Position numbers and translations under genes: made by a program. Positions 18,494-28,900 of a DNA stretch of 64,000 nt are shown here, piece after piece. Position 1 is the stretch's first letter. Every line of letters begins with the position of its first letter. The DNA lies in assembly GCA_963666765.1 (NCBI GenBank), contig OY762933.1, positions 2,294,001 through 2,358,000 of the forward strand. The letters are read 5' to 3'. The notes under the pieces were generated by a model that was not told the origin of the DNA, did not search any database, and was given only the letters and a program-made list of their open reading frames with translations. Origin of the DNA: Foliamicus sp963666765. GTDB taxonomy: Bacteria > Pseudomonadota > Gammaproteobacteria > Steroidobacterales > Foliamicaceae.

Positions 18494-19711
18494 ATGAGGC
18501 TTTATGGCCAACAGAGCGGGGGTTCTATTGGAATGAGGCATGGCCAAATGGAGCCGTACTCGCGTGATCGCGAGTACCAGGCTCGCATTCTTCCCGGTGT
18601 CTCGCGCACGTTCGCATTGACGATTCCGGTGCTGCCGAAGAAGCTGGCGGACGTGGTCGCGACTGCCTATCTGCTGTGCCGTATTGCCGACACGATTGAA
18701 GACGACCCGTCGCTCGAACATGAGTGGAAAACGGAGTTTCACCAGCGCTTCCTGGCCGTCATTGAGGGCGAGGAGGACGCGGAGGCTTTCGCCATTGCCC
18801 TGACGCCCCGGTTATCGGATCAGGTACTGCCGGACGAGCGCAACCTGGTTCGCAACACGGCCAGGGTGGTTCGCGTATTGCGGGGCTTCAGCACGGGGGA
18901 ACAGCAGGCTGTGATGCGGTGCCTGGTGGTCATGTGTTCGGGGATGCCGAAGTTTCAGCGCAACAAGAGTCTCATGGGACTTCGCGACCTGGAGGAACTC
19001 GGGGCGTATTGTTGCGTGGTGGCCGGTGTGGTGGGCGAGCTGCTCGCGGAGTTGTTCTGCATGCACTGCCCGGACCTGCAGAAGCACCGCCGGAAACTGC
19101 GCCGTTTGGCGGTTTCCTTCGGCCTGGGTCTGCAGATGACGAACATCCTGAAGGACACCTGGGAGGACCGGCGCCGCGGAACATGCTGGCTGCCGCGGGT
19201 GCTGTTTGCCGGCCGTGGATCCCAGTTGAAGCGGCTGGAGAAGTTTCACAGCACGGACGATTTTCAGGCCGGCCTCAGGTCTCTGATCGGGGTCACCCAT
19301 CGGCACTTGCGTAATGCACTGGAATTCACCTGCATGATTCCGATGCGGGAAGCCGGCATTCGGCGGTTCTGTCTTTGGACCCTGGGGCTGGCGATCATGA
19401 CCCTGAAAAAACTCTACCGCAACCCGTATTTCACATCGGGGGATGAGGTCAAGGTGTCCCGGCGCACGGTAAAGGCGACTATTCTGGCGAGCAATCTCAA
19501 TACGGCGAGCAACAGGCGTTTGAGGTGGCTGTTCAGATGGGCCTCGCGCGGTCTGCCGATTTCGCAGGCGCAAACGGCCACGGTCATGTGCCGGGCAGGG
19601 CGGCCGCATGGCGTGGGCGTGGATCGATCCTTGCGCGCCGACCTGCGGTCAGGCGGTTCTGTGCCTGATTCGCGGGCAGTCATGGCCGCAGCGATGAGGA
19701 GCCCCTCTTGA
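18494..19711 (+). CDS. Squalene synthase (squalene/phytoene synthase family)
   Basis: Condenses two farnesyl diphosphates to squalene. The 405-residue length and sequence resemble eukaryotic-type squalene synthase more than HpnC/HpnD or CrtB. The first Asp-rich motif is CRIADTIEDD (63-71) after SRTFALTIPVLPKKL; the second is LQMTNILKDTWEDRRRG (about 213-229). The C-terminal 80 residues are basic and poorly conserved, without an obvious transmembrane anchor. AGGAGG seven bases before the ATG fixes the start. It is the first gene of the sterol operon and its stop overlaps the next start (TTGA). Confidence 0.9.
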   Translation: MRLYGQQSGGSIGMRHGQMEPYSRDREYQARILPGVSRTFALTIPVLPKKLADVVATAYLLCRIADTIEDDPSLEHEWKTEFHQRFLAVIEGEEDAEAFAIALTPRLSDQVLPDERNLVRNTARVVRVLRGFSTGEQQAVMRCLVVMCSGMPKFQRNKSLMGLRDLEELGAYCCVVAGVVGELLAELFCMHCPDLQKHRRKLRRLAVSFGLGLQMTNILKDTWEDRRRGTCWLPRVLFAGRGSQLKRLEKFHSTDDFQAGLRSLIGVTHRHLRNALEFTCMIPMREAGIRRFCLWTLGLAIMTLKKLYRNPYFTSGDEVKVSRRTVKATILASNLNTASNRRLRWLFRWASRGLPISQAQTATVMCRAGRPHGVGVDRSLRADLRSGGSVPDSRAVMAAAMRSPS

Positions 19712-21171
19712 TACCGGACGTCGGAATCAGCGGCTTTTCCGTTTTCGTGCCGCCTTACCGCGTGAGCCTCAAGGACTGGTGCGGCTGGACCGGCGCATCC
19801 TGGGAAAAGACCAGCGCGGTGGTCGGAAACAGTTTCCGCATGCGCGGACCGCGCGAGAGCGTCTACACCATGGCCGGCACCGCCGTAATGCGCCTGATCG
19901 ACCAATACGACGTTGACCCTGCCCGGATCGGGTTTTTGGGCCTGGGCACCGAGTCCAGCACCGACAACTCCGCGGGCGCGGTCATAGTCAAGGGCATGCT
20001 GGACCAGGGCCTCGCCGCACGGGGCCTGCCTGCGGTCAACCGCAACTGCGAAGTGCCGGAAGTCAAGCACGCCTGCCTTGGGGCAATCTATGCGCTCAAG
20101 CACGCGTTGCGCTATCTCGCGCTGGACGATCAGGACCGTTGCGCCATCGTGGTAAGCGCGGACATCGCGGAGTACGCCCGCGGATCCAGCGGAGAACCGA
20201 CCCAGGGCGCGGGCGCCGTCGCGATGCTGCTGGAGCGCGATCCGAAGATCCTGTCGGTCAACCTCAAGTGCATCGGTAGCGCGTCCGCGTACCGGGCGGT
20301 GGATTTTCGCAAGCCGGTGCTGCGCAACCTGATTCGCAATCAGCTTAACAACCACTTTCAGGACCTGCCGGTATTCAATGGCAAGTACTCGACCACCTGC
20401 TACCTGGACGAAACCCTGCATGCGCTCGGAGACATGCTGCGCAGGCTGCGGGTAGATCCCGCCGCCTACTACCACGGTCTGGGCGGCGCCTTCATGCACC
20501 GGCCTTACCACCGCATGCCGATCACGTCCTTTGCGTTGAGCTACCTGTTCGGCCTGGCGATGGACGGCGCATCCGGGCGCGACGAACTGGCCGCCCATTG
20601 CCGCAATGCCGGACTGGATCCGGGTGCGGTCGAGGCGGAAATGAGATCGACCCCGGATGTGTTGCAGTTGGTGCGCGACGGCAATATCGACGACGATGTC
20701 TACCCGCTGAGCATGGCTCTGCTCAGGAAATTCCGCGCCGGCCCCGTATTCCAGGAGCTGATCGCCTCGAAGATGTCGCTGGGCGCCGAGGCCATGAAGG
20801 AAATCGGCAATGTTTACTGTGCGGCGCTCCCGGCGTGGATGGCGGCGGGGCTGGAGGAAGCGGCCGACGAAGGGCGGGAGCTGTCCGGACAGGACATTCT
20901 GGCCGTCGGCTACGGCAGCGGGGATGCCGCCGAGGCGATCCCGATGTCCCTGGTGGAGGGTTGGCAGGCCGCCGCCTCGAGGATTGGTTTCAGGGACGCG
21001 CTCAAGTCGTGGCAGCCGTTGACGCAATCCTTGTACGAGTGCCTGCACGATAACGGCCGCGCCCCGGGGCTTGATGAGCCCACCGAAGGATTTGTGGTGG
21101 ATTCGGTCGGCAGCGCGTCCAACCGCGCGTTCAGTGACGAAGGAATCGAATACTACCGTTTCGTGGGATAG
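19708..21171 (+). CDS. Hydroxymethylglutaryl-CoA synthase family protein
   Basis: A thiolase-fold protein of 487 residues. It retains counterparts of the HMG-CoA synthase catalytic residues: Glu82 in GLGTESSTDNS, Cys123 in VKHACLGAIYAL, and a His in FMHRPYHRMP; SADIAEYARGS...PTQGAGAVAMLL is also family-like. HMG-CoA synthase makes the precursor of mevalonate. The middle contains a longer insertion than short bacterial or archaeal forms. Start is TTG with AGGAG upstream, overlapping the squalene synthase stop by four bases. No other mevalonate gene is in the window, so the enzyme could instead make a related 3-hydroxyacyl-CoA. Confidence 0.8.
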   Translation: MIPDVGISGFSVFVPPYRVSLKDWCGWTGASWEKTSAVVGNSFRMRGPRESVYTMAGTAVMRLIDQYDVDPARIGFLGLGTESSTDNSAGAVIVKGMLDQGLAARGLPAVNRNCEVPEVKHACLGAIYALKHALRYLALDDQDRCAIVVSADIAEYARGSSGEPTQGAGAVAMLLERDPKILSVNLKCIGSASAYRAVDFRKPVLRNLIRNQLNNHFQDLPVFNGKYSTTCYLDETLHALGDMLRRLRVDPAAYYHGLGGAFMHRPYHRMPITSFALSYLFGLAMDGASGRDELAAHCRNAGLDPGAVEAEMRSTPDVLQLVRDGNIDDDVYPLSMALLRKFRAGPVFQELIASKMSLGAEAMKEIGNVYCAALPAWMAAGLEEAADEGRELSGQDILAVGYGSGDAAEAIPMSLVEGWQAAASRIGFRDALKSWQPLTQSLYECLHDNGRAPGLDEPTEGFVVDSVGSASNRAFSDEGIEYYRFVG

Positions 21172-21195
21172 CGGAAACTGATCAGCAGGACCCGG

Positions 21196-22344
21196 ATGTC
21201 TCCAGAATCTAATACCCCTGCGCGTTCGTCGGCGGCGTCCGTTTTCGTAACCGGCGGGGCCGGCCACGTGGGCGCCAATCTCGTCCGCCGCCTGCTCGAT
21301 GAGGGTGTCCGCGCACGGGTGCTGCTGAGGCGCGAAGACGACAACGCGGGTCTGGACGGGCTTGACGTTGAGCGCGCATACGGCGACATCCGGGATCTTG
21401 ACGTCACCCGGCAGGCGGTCGAGGGCTGCCAGGGGGTCTATCACGTAGCGGCAAAGGTATCCACGATAGACGGCACCGGCGCCCATCGACGGGAGGTGTA
21501 TGAGTGCAATGTGCTGGGCACCCGCAACGTGCTGCAGGCGGCGCGGGAGGCCGCAGCCGGACGGGTGGTGGTGACGGGTTCGTTCAGCGCCGTTGGCTAC
21601 GATCTCGACGACCCCTCCGCGCCGAGCGACGAGACCATGCAGTTCTACCCGATGGAGCGCACCATGCCGTACGAGAAGAGCAAGGCGCTCGTCGAGCACG
21701 AGTGCTGGCGCGCAGCCGCGGCCGGGCAGGATGTAGTGGTCGCCACCTGCTGTGCGGTTGTGGGAGGCGCGGACTTTTTTCCTTCGCGGCTGGGCAGGAC
21801 GATGTGCGACTACACCAACGGCAAGCTTCGCGCCTTCGTTGACGGCGGCTTCGAGTTCGTCGCGGCGCGCGACATCATTGAGGGCCATCTGCTGTGCATG
21901 CGTCACGGACGCTCCGGCGAAAAGTACATATTCAGCAGCGAATACAAGACCATTTCCGATATCCTGGACCTTTACGAGGAGGTTTCGGGGGTGCCGCGGC
22001 CGCGCCGCAGGATTCCGGCCAACCTCATGTATGTCTTCTCCGAGGCGGCCAGCTTCTACCTGAGCCGGGCCCACCCCGACTTTCCCCAGCGTTTCACGCC
22101 CGGCGCCATCCGCCTTCTGAAAAAGCGGCGGCACGCCAACCTCGACAAGGCAAAACGGGAGCTGGGCTATCGGCCCACGAGCATCCGCGACGCCGTGCAT
22201 GAGGCTTACGCGTTCCACTATTACGAGCGCAAGGCCATCACAAATCCGCAGGCCAGACGCCCGCGTGCGAACGGCGCGGCGCAGGCGGAACATGCGGCGC
22301 CGGAGCCGCGCATGCAGGCAACTGCCGACGGAGGCGCCTCATGA
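21196..22344 (+). CDS. NAD-dependent sterol dehydrogenase/decarboxylase-like protein (SdmB-like)
   Basis: An extended short-chain dehydrogenase of 382 residues, 3-beta-HSD / sterol C4-decarboxylase type. The NAD motif is FVTGGAGHVGANLVRRL (17-33) and the catalytic Tyr-Lys pair is in MPYEKSKALVEHE. The last 40 residues are Pro/Ala-rich and likely disordered. In Methylococcus capsulatus a homologous pair, SdmA (Rieske) and SdmB (reductase), removes one C-4 methyl; this gene directly precedes and overlaps (ATGA) a Rieske oxygenase, supporting SdmB. Substrate specificity is inferred from context. Confidence 0.85.
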   Translation: MSPESNTPARSSAASVFVTGGAGHVGANLVRRLLDEGVRARVLLRREDDNAGLDGLDVERAYGDIRDLDVTRQAVEGCQGVYHVAAKVSTIDGTGAHRREVYECNVLGTRNVLQAAREAAAGRVVVTGSFSAVGYDLDDPSAPSDETMQFYPMERTMPYEKSKALVEHECWRAAAAGQDVVVATCCAVVGGADFFPSRLGRTMCDYTNGKLRAFVDGGFEFVAARDIIEGHLLCMRHGRSGEKYIFSSEYKTISDILDLYEEVSGVPRPRRRIPANLMYVFSEAASFYLSRAHPDFPQRFTPGAIRLLKKRRHANLDKAKRELGYRPTSIRDAVHEAYAFHYYERKAITNPQARRPRANGAAQAEHAAPEPRMQATADGGAS

Positions 22345-23471
22345 ACACGGCCGCAGCGGGACCACCCACCTTTGAAGACGCTGTCAACCTGCGCCAGAAG
22401 GTGCGCGCCACGGGCATGGACCCGGACTACTGGTATGCGGTCGAGGAGGTGCGCAATATCAAGCCGGGAAATGTTGCCGAGGTGGTTTTCTGGAAGCGTT
22501 CAATTGCACTTTTCCGGGCCGGGGACGGTTCGTTTCACGCCATGGAAAATCGCTGCGCGCATCGCCAGCTCAAGCTCTCGCTCGGCCAGGTGGAGGGTTG
22601 CAGGCTCGTTTGCGCCTACCACGGCTGGAAGTACGACCCGGACGGCCGGCTGGCCGAGACCGCGCACGAGCTGCCGCGCGCGGGTTTGCCCCAGGTCGAG
22701 CTCAGGACATACCCGGTAAGGGTCCGCTACGGCCTGGTCTGGCTGTTTCCGGGCAATCCCGAACTTGCCGATGTGCGCCGGATTCCCGATATTCCCGAAC
22801 TGGAGGGCAAGGGCCGCTGGGCCTGCGTGCCGCTCAGCTTCACCTGGTCGGCGCACCACTCGATGGTGATCGACAACGTCAGCGATTTCACTCACGCCTG
22901 GCTGCACCGCAGCTACCGACCTTTCGACGGCGCCCGGCTCACACGCTGCGAGACAATCGGCGACGATGTGCACGTGGCCTACGACACCAGCGTGGGGCGC
23001 GGGCGCATCTCCGGGTTGTTTGTCGATCGCGGCCGGTTCGATACCAATTCCATGAAGCTCTGCTACCAGTATCCCTACCAGTGGTCGAATACCGACGAGG
23101 CGATCAAGCACTGGCTTTTCGTTCTGCCCATCGACGAGCGCAGCACGCGCGCCTTCTTCCTCTTCTACTTCAAGTCGCTGAAGATTCCGTTGCTGCCGGT
23201 GCACATCCCGCGGCTGGCGATGACCACGGTGCTGAAGATCTCCAACCGCATGCTGATCGGTCCGCTGCTGGCCCAGGACGGGTTCGCGGTGGAGGCCGAA
23301 CAGGAGGGCTATGAGAAGCACTGGGACGCCCGGCCACTGGAATTCAACCCGGCGGTACGGGCTTTCCAGAACGTGACCGTGCGCAAGTGGCGGGAATACC
23401 TGGCCAGAGAGAACGGTGCGGCGGTCGCGCCGCCGGAATGGGCCGCCGCCGGCGGCGAGGCCGATGCCTGA
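22341..23471 (+). CDS. Rieske non-heme iron oxygenase (SdmA-like sterol C-4 demethylase)
   Basis: A 376-residue Rieske oxygenase. The [2Fe-2S] ligands are Cys72/His74 in RCAHRQLK and Cys91/His94 in CAYHGW. The catalytic iron motif is DNVSDFTHAWLHR with His185 and His189. The C-terminal half (FFLFYFKSLKIPLLPVHIP) is hydrophobic, suiting a lipid substrate. By analogy with SdmA it would oxidise a C-4 methyl of the sterol ring for removal by the SdmB-like enzyme encoded just upstream. A dedicated ferredoxin/reductase is not in the operon. Confidence 0.87.
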   Translation: MNTAAAGPPTFEDAVNLRQKVRATGMDPDYWYAVEEVRNIKPGNVAEVVFWKRSIALFRAGDGSFHAMENRCAHRQLKLSLGQVEGCRLVCAYHGWKYDPDGRLAETAHELPRAGLPQVELRTYPVRVRYGLVWLFPGNPELADVRRIPDIPELEGKGRWACVPLSFTWSAHHSMVIDNVSDFTHAWLHRSYRPFDGARLTRCETIGDDVHVAYDTSVGRGRISGLFVDRGRFDTNSMKLCYQYPYQWSNTDEAIKHWLFVLPIDERSTRAFFLFYFKSLKIPLLPVHIPRLAMTTVLKISNRMLIGPLLAQDGFAVEAEQEGYEKHWDARPLEFNPAVRAFQNVTVRKWREYLARENGAAVAPPEWAAAGGEADA

Positions 23472-24549
23472 GTTGTTGCCGCTGTCGGCCGCAGTCCTGC
23501 TTGAGGCGGCGTTCATGTTCGCCGTGTTCACCGGGGCCCTGTTTGCAGGCTCGATACTGGCGCCGGGACGCCGGGTCAAGGGGCCCGAAATCGACGGCAA
23601 ATCGATTGCCTACAAGCTGAACGGCCTGACACTATTGCTGTTTACCGCAGTTGCGGCAGGCGTGGCCCAGGTCACCGGAGCGTTCTCCCTGTTATCGCTG
23701 TACACGCACTTTTTCGCCCTCTTCGCGGTCGCCAATCTGTTCGCATTCGCGTTTTCCGGCTGGTTGTACTGGCGCGGCGCCGGCAAGCTCGGGGGATCGC
23801 CGCGGTTCTGGCGGTCCTGCTTCAAAGGCACGGAACTCAATCCGGCCCTGCTCGGCGTGGACCTCAAGATGTTCAGTTACCGCCCCTCGCTCATCGGACT
23901 GGCGCTGTTCAATACCTCGTTTGCCGTCTTGCAATACGAAACCCACGGCCAACTCACCCTGGCCATGGGCCTCTACCAGGTGCTGACATGGGCCTATGTG
24001 CTCAACTACTTCCAGTTCGAAGGCGGCATGGTCCACACCTGGGACATCGTCAGCGAGCGCTTCGGATGGATGCTGGTGTGGGGTGACTACGTGCTGGTGC
24101 CGTTTTTCTACTGCATTGCCGGCTGGTGGCTGGTGGACGCGTCGGGTCCGCCGCTGAGCCCTCTCGCCGCCGCAGGCATCGCGCTGCTGTACGCCTTCGG
24201 ATACTGGATGTTCCGGGGCGCCAACGGGCAGAAGCACCGCTTCAAGCGCAACCCGGCAGCCACGATCTGGGGCCGGCCCGCGGAGGTCCTCGACGGGCGG
24301 CTGCTCGTGTCCGGGTTCTGGGGCATCGGGCGGCATCTCAACTACACCGGCGAGATCTGCATCTACCTCGCGTTTGCGCTTACCACCGGTTTTGCATCCT
24401 GGGCGCCGTTTCTGTTGCCGGCCTGGCTTGCCGGGCTGCTGTGGCATCGTTCGCGCCGCGACGAGCGGCGCTGCCGCGCCAAGTACGGCGAACTGTGGGG
24501 GCGTTACAGGGAACGCGTGCCCTGGTCGATGGTTCCTTTCGTGTATTGA
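23464..24549 (+). CDS. Sterol reductase, ERG4/ERG24 family (integral membrane)
   Basis: A 361-residue polytopic membrane protein. Family signatures are LLVSGFWGIGRHLNYTGEI and the C-terminal RDERRCRAKYGELWGRYRERVPW ending in VPFVY, shared by delta-14, delta-7 and delta-24(28) sterol reductases; GGMVHTWDIVSERFGWMLVWGD is also typical. Next to a CYP51-type enzyme the likeliest role is NADPH-dependent reduction of the delta-14 bond left after 14-demethylation, but the other bonds cannot be excluded. The ATG at 23464 overlaps the Rieske stop by eight bases. Confidence 0.88.
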   Translation: MPELLPLSAAVLLEAAFMFAVFTGALFAGSILAPGRRVKGPEIDGKSIAYKLNGLTLLLFTAVAAGVAQVTGAFSLLSLYTHFFALFAVANLFAFAFSGWLYWRGAGKLGGSPRFWRSCFKGTELNPALLGVDLKMFSYRPSLIGLALFNTSFAVLQYETHGQLTLAMGLYQVLTWAYVLNYFQFEGGMVHTWDIVSERFGWMLVWGDYVLVPFFYCIAGWWLVDASGPPLSPLAAAGIALLYAFGYWMFRGANGQKHRFKRNPAATIWGRPAEVLDGRLLVSGFWGIGRHLNYTGEICIYLAFALTTGFASWAPFLLPAWLAGLLWHRSRRDERRCRAKYGELWGRYRERVPWSMVPFVY

Positions 24550-24557
24550 GGCAAGAC

Positions 24558-25967
24558 GTGGCGAACCACAGCGACAGCGCAGCCACCCTGGGCCGGGCGC
24601 GGCCCGCCGCGCCGCCGGACAATCCGATTCCCGAACTGTCCGGCGCCTGGCCGCTGCTGGGCCACCTGCCGGAGTTTCGGCGCGACCCGGTTGCAATGCT
24701 CGATCGCTGCTGGCGCGAGCACGGCGAACTGGTCCGTTTCCGGCTGGGGCCCCGCGAGTTCGTCCTGTTTACGGGGCCGGAAGCCCACGACTGCTACTTC
24801 CGCGCGCCCGAGGACCAGCTCGACGCCCGGGCCGTCTATCAGTTCACGGTGCCCGTCTTCGGGCGCGGCGTGGCCTACGACGTGGCCCCCGAGATCATGG
24901 CGGAGCAGCTGGGGTTCCTGTTCCCGGCGTTGCGGGATGCGCCGATGCGCCGCTATGCCCGCATCATGTATGACGAAGCCCGCCGGTTTGCCGACGCGCT
25001 CGCAGAGGAAGGGACCCTCGATCTGCCGGTGGCCATGAACGAACTCACCGTCAGGATCGCCAGCCGCTGCCTGCTCGGTCAGGAAATCCGCGATCAGGTG
25101 GATTCGGGTTTTGCCGAGGCGTACCACGATCTGCAGGAGGGGATCAACCTGCTCGGGTTCTTTTTCCCCCGGCTGCCGATCCCGGCGCACCGCAAGCGCG
25201 ACCGGGCGCGCCGCAGGATCGCGCAGCTTCTGGTCCGGGTCATGACCGAGCGCCGCCGCACCGGCGCCGCACCGGAGGATTTCATGCAGGCGCTCATGCA
25301 GGCCCGCTACAAGGACGGTCGGGCCCTGAGCGACGGGGAGGTCACGGGCATCCTGCTGACGGTGCTGTTTGCCGGCCAGCACACCAGCGCGGTGCTCGGA
25401 AGCTGGATGGGCTTCGAGATGTTCCGCGACCCCGCCTGGGTGGCGCGGGTTCGCGAGGAGATGCAGCAGGTGTATGCCGAGGCGGGCGAAATGAGTCTCG
25501 CCGTCCTCAAGCGGCAGGCGGCGATGGAATGCACGGTGCGCGAAGGCGAGCGGCTGCACCCGCCGCTGATACTGCTGATCCGCAAGGTGCTTCAGCCCTT
25601 GCAGTATGCGGGCCACACCGTGCCTGCCGGCGCCCTGGCGGTCGTCTCTCCGGCGGTTTCGCATCGCCTGCCGCACCTGTTTGCCGATCCCCAGCGTTTC
25701 GACCCGCAACGTTTCGCGCCTCCGAGAAACGAGGACAAGCAGCACCACTACACGCTGATCGGTTTCGGCGGGGGCAAGCACCGCTGTATGGGGGAGAAAT
25801 TCGCCATACTGCAGCTGAAAGCGATCTGGACGGTGCTGCTCGACCGCTTCGATTTCGAGTCCGTTTCGGGCTTTCCCGCTCCGAATTACGGCAGCTGGGT
25901 GACGGGGCCCAGGCCGCCGTGCCGGGTCCGCTACCGCCGCCGTTCGCAAGCGAGCGTGTTCCGTTGA
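24558..25967 (+). CDS. cyp51: Cytochrome P450, CYP51-type sterol 14-alpha-demethylase
   Basis: A 469-residue P450 without a membrane anchor, as in bacterial CYP51s. Heme-binding motif FGGGKHRCMG has Cys410. The I-helix reads LLTVLFAGQHTSAV (about 266-279); the His-Thr pair in AGQHTS is a CYP51 hallmark where most P450s have acid-Thr. The ExxR motif is in REGERLHPP, followed by PLILLIRKV. It would remove the 14-methyl of the cyclised sterol. Start GTG at 24558, eight bases after the reductase stop; the stop overlaps the next gene (TTGA). Confidence 0.9.
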   Translation: MANHSDSAATLGRARPAAPPDNPIPELSGAWPLLGHLPEFRRDPVAMLDRCWREHGELVRFRLGPREFVLFTGPEAHDCYFRAPEDQLDARAVYQFTVPVFGRGVAYDVAPEIMAEQLGFLFPALRDAPMRRYARIMYDEARRFADALAEEGTLDLPVAMNELTVRIASRCLLGQEIRDQVDSGFAEAYHDLQEGINLLGFFFPRLPIPAHRKRDRARRRIAQLLVRVMTERRRTGAAPEDFMQALMQARYKDGRALSDGEVTGILLTVLFAGQHTSAVLGSWMGFEMFRDPAWVARVREEMQQVYAEAGEMSLAVLKRQAAMECTVREGERLHPPLILLIRKVLQPLQYAGHTVPAGALAVVSPAVSHRLPHLFADPQRFDPQRFAPPRNEDKQHHYTLIGFGGGKHRCMGEKFAILQLKAIWTVLLDRFDFESVSGFPAPNYGSWVTGPRPPCRVRYRRRSQASVFR

Positions 25968-28900
25968 GTCCAGCCGCCGCTCCCCGTTATGACGTCATCG
26001 TCGTTGGCGCGGGGCCTGTAGGCAGCTATTGCGCTCTCGCCCATGCGCGCAAGGGCGCGCGCGTTGCGTTGCTCGAGGCCAATCCGAAGGCCGCCACGCG
26101 CCTCGCCGGCGAGTGGCTGCATCCGCCTGCCGTGCGCATGTTGCGCGATGTGGGCATCCACCTCGATCCACCGCCCGGCGGGACCAAAGGCGAGGGCTTC
26201 GTGGTGTTTCCCGAGGACGGTTCGGAGCCCATCGTGCTTTCGTACTCCGGCGAGGGGCAGGGTCTGGCCTGCGACCACGAAATCCTGGTGGCGCAACTGC
26301 ATGAAGCGGTCGGCGAGGCGCCGGGCATCGATTTCTTTGTGCGGGCGCGCGTAACGCAGGTTGAAGACGAGGGCGTGGTATTTACCCACGCCGGCGAGCG
26401 CCAGCGCCTTGCCGCGGCCCGCATCGTCGGCGCCGACGGCCGCTCCTCCACCGTGCGCCGGTCCTTGGGTCTGCCCATGCGGCGCAAGGCCTGCTCGCGG
26501 ATGGTGGGCGTGACCCTTGAAGGCGTGCGCCTCGAGCCGGCCGGCTACGGCAACGTCATACTGGGCGGGCCCGGCCCGATTCTCGGGTATCCGCTGGGCG
26601 AGCATTGCGCCCGCATCGTGGTCGATGTGCCGCTGGAGCACTGGGCCTCCCGCGACCGGACCGGCCTGCTGGCCGAGTCTTACGCCCGGGTCCTGCCGGC
26701 GCCCCTGAGGCCCGCGTTTCTCACGGCGCTGAAGGCGGGCAACTTCCACGCGGCGGCCAATGAACTCAGGCCGCGCGTCTCCTACGGCAGTTCGAGCCGC
26801 GTGCTGATCGGCGACGCGGTGGGGCACTACCATCCGATGACGGCGGTGGGCATGACGCTGGGTTTCGGCGATGCGGCCGCGCTGGCGGAAGGCGGAAGCT
26901 TCAGGGATTTCGCCGCCGGGCGCCTCCAGGCCACCCGTGCTCCAGAGGTGCTCGCCATAGGGCTTTACGAGGTCTTTGCCGATCATCGCCCCGAAGCGGC
27001 GGCGCTCAGGCGCGCGGTCTATCGCAATTGGCGGGCGCATGCCTTCGTCCGCGACCGCACCATGCGGCTGCTTGCCTGCGAGGAAACTTCGATGATCCAG
27101 CTTGCGCTGGCCATGTTCGCGATGGGGGCCCGGGCGGTTGCGGGGGTGATTCCGGCATCGTTCGAGCAGTTGGCCTGGCGGCGGGCCCGCCACGTCGCAT
27201 ACCCGCTCTTTGCCCGGATCCGCTGGTTCATGCGCGGCATTCGCAAGCTGAAAGCGGCCAGAGACCGGGGGCATGGCCGGGATCGGCAAGCTCGCAGGAC
27301 GCTGTCGCGCGCGCTTCTCGTTTCAATGTCCTCGAACGACGGCCAGCACGGCGCCGCCCGTGCGGGAGTGCCCGCTCCCGATGCGAAACCGGCATTACGC
27401 AGGGCTGCGGCGCGCCTGCTGGACCTTCAGGGCGAGGATGGCGCCTGGGAAGGCGAGATGGTCTGGTGCCCCATGCTCACCGCGCAATACGTGCTGCTGC
27501 AGCACATTCTCGGTCAGCCCATTGAAACAGGCCGGCGCCGGCGCATTCTGCGCTCCTTCGAATGCACCCGTCTGGCGGGCGGCACATGGGGATTGCACGA
27601 ACACTCGCAGCCCCATCTGTTCGTCACTACGCTGGTCTATGTGGCGTCGAGACTGCTCGGCGTGGAGCGTAACGACCCGCTCATCGAGCCTGCGCGGCGC
27701 TTCCTTGAGGCAGAAGACGTACTCGCGATCCCGAGCTGGGGGAAATTCTGGCTGGCCCTGCTCAATCTGTATGACTGGCGTGGCGTTAACGCCATTCTTC
27801 CGGAACTGTGGTTGCTGCCGCGCGGGTTGCCGTTGCATCCGTCGAACTGGTACTGCCACACGCGGCTCATCTACATGGCGATGGCGTCGATCTACCCCCA
27901 CCGGCATCAGGCGCCGGTCACGTCCCTGATCGAGTCCTTGCGCGAGGAACTCTTCGGGGAAGAGTTTGCCCGCGTCGATTTCTCTTCGGGCCGCAAGCGC
28001 CTGCGCGACGCCGACCTGTTTGCCCGGCCGAGCGTGTGGCTGCGCGCGGGATACGCGTTGGCGCGCATGTTTGAACGCTTCCACAGCAAACGTGTCCGGG
28101 CCCGCTGCCTAAGGGCGCTGATCCGGCAGATCCGATGGGAGTTGCAGACCACCAGCTACACCAGCATCTCGCCGGTCAGCGGTTTCCTGAACATCCTGGC
28201 CTTGTGGCTGCACGATCCGGACGACGCCGACTTTCGTGCCGCGCTCGCCGGTCTCGATGGCTGGTTCTGGGAAGACGAGGAGCTGGGCGCGCGGGTCACC
28301 GGAGCGAGAAGCAGCACCTGGGACACCGCCTTTTCGTTGCAGGCGCTGGCGGCCGTTCCCGCGTCCGATGCGATTCGAGACGCCCTGCGCAATGGCGCCG
28401 ATTTCCTGAGCCGGCAGCAGATCCGTTCCAGCTTCGAGGGATTTCGCGAAGCTTACCGCGCCGACCCGAAGGGGGGCTGGTGTTTTCCCGGCGGCTGGCA
28501 TGGCTGGCCGGTAAGCGACTGCACCGCCGAAGCCGCGCTGGGAATTCTCGCCGCTGGAGGCCAGGCCGCCGACGAGGCGGCGCTGGGCGAGGCGGTGGCG
28601 TTCATGTTGCGCAGCCAGAACCACGACGGCGGCTTCGGCAGCTATGAAGCCCGGCGCTCGAGAATCGGGCTTGAGTGGCTGAACCCAGCCGAGATGTTCG
28701 GCGAATCGATGACCGAGATGTCCTATGTCGAGTGCACGGCCTCCTGCATCGAGGCGCTGGCTGCTTGCCGCCAGCGGCTTCCGGAACTCCTGGACCCGCC
28801 GGGTGAGCGCGCCATTTCCAGGGGCGCCGACTGGCTGCGCAAGACCCAGAGGCGCGACGGTTCATGGCGCGGCGTATGGGGCGTGCAGTTCATCTACGGG

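Noticed and set aside
19414..22293. A 959-codon minus-strand frame opposite squalene synthase and the next genes
   Set aside because: Spans three well-supported opposite genes and has no domain; typical GC-rich shadow.
24504..25949. Long minus-strand frame opposite the P450
   Set aside because: No motif or ribosome site; complementary to a motif-rich P450.
25529..25963. N-terminal extension of the epoxidase-cyclase frame into the P450 gene
   Set aside because: This region is the P450 C-terminus in another frame; the epoxidase begins at its FAD motif, and TTG at 25964 copies the operon's other TTGA junction.
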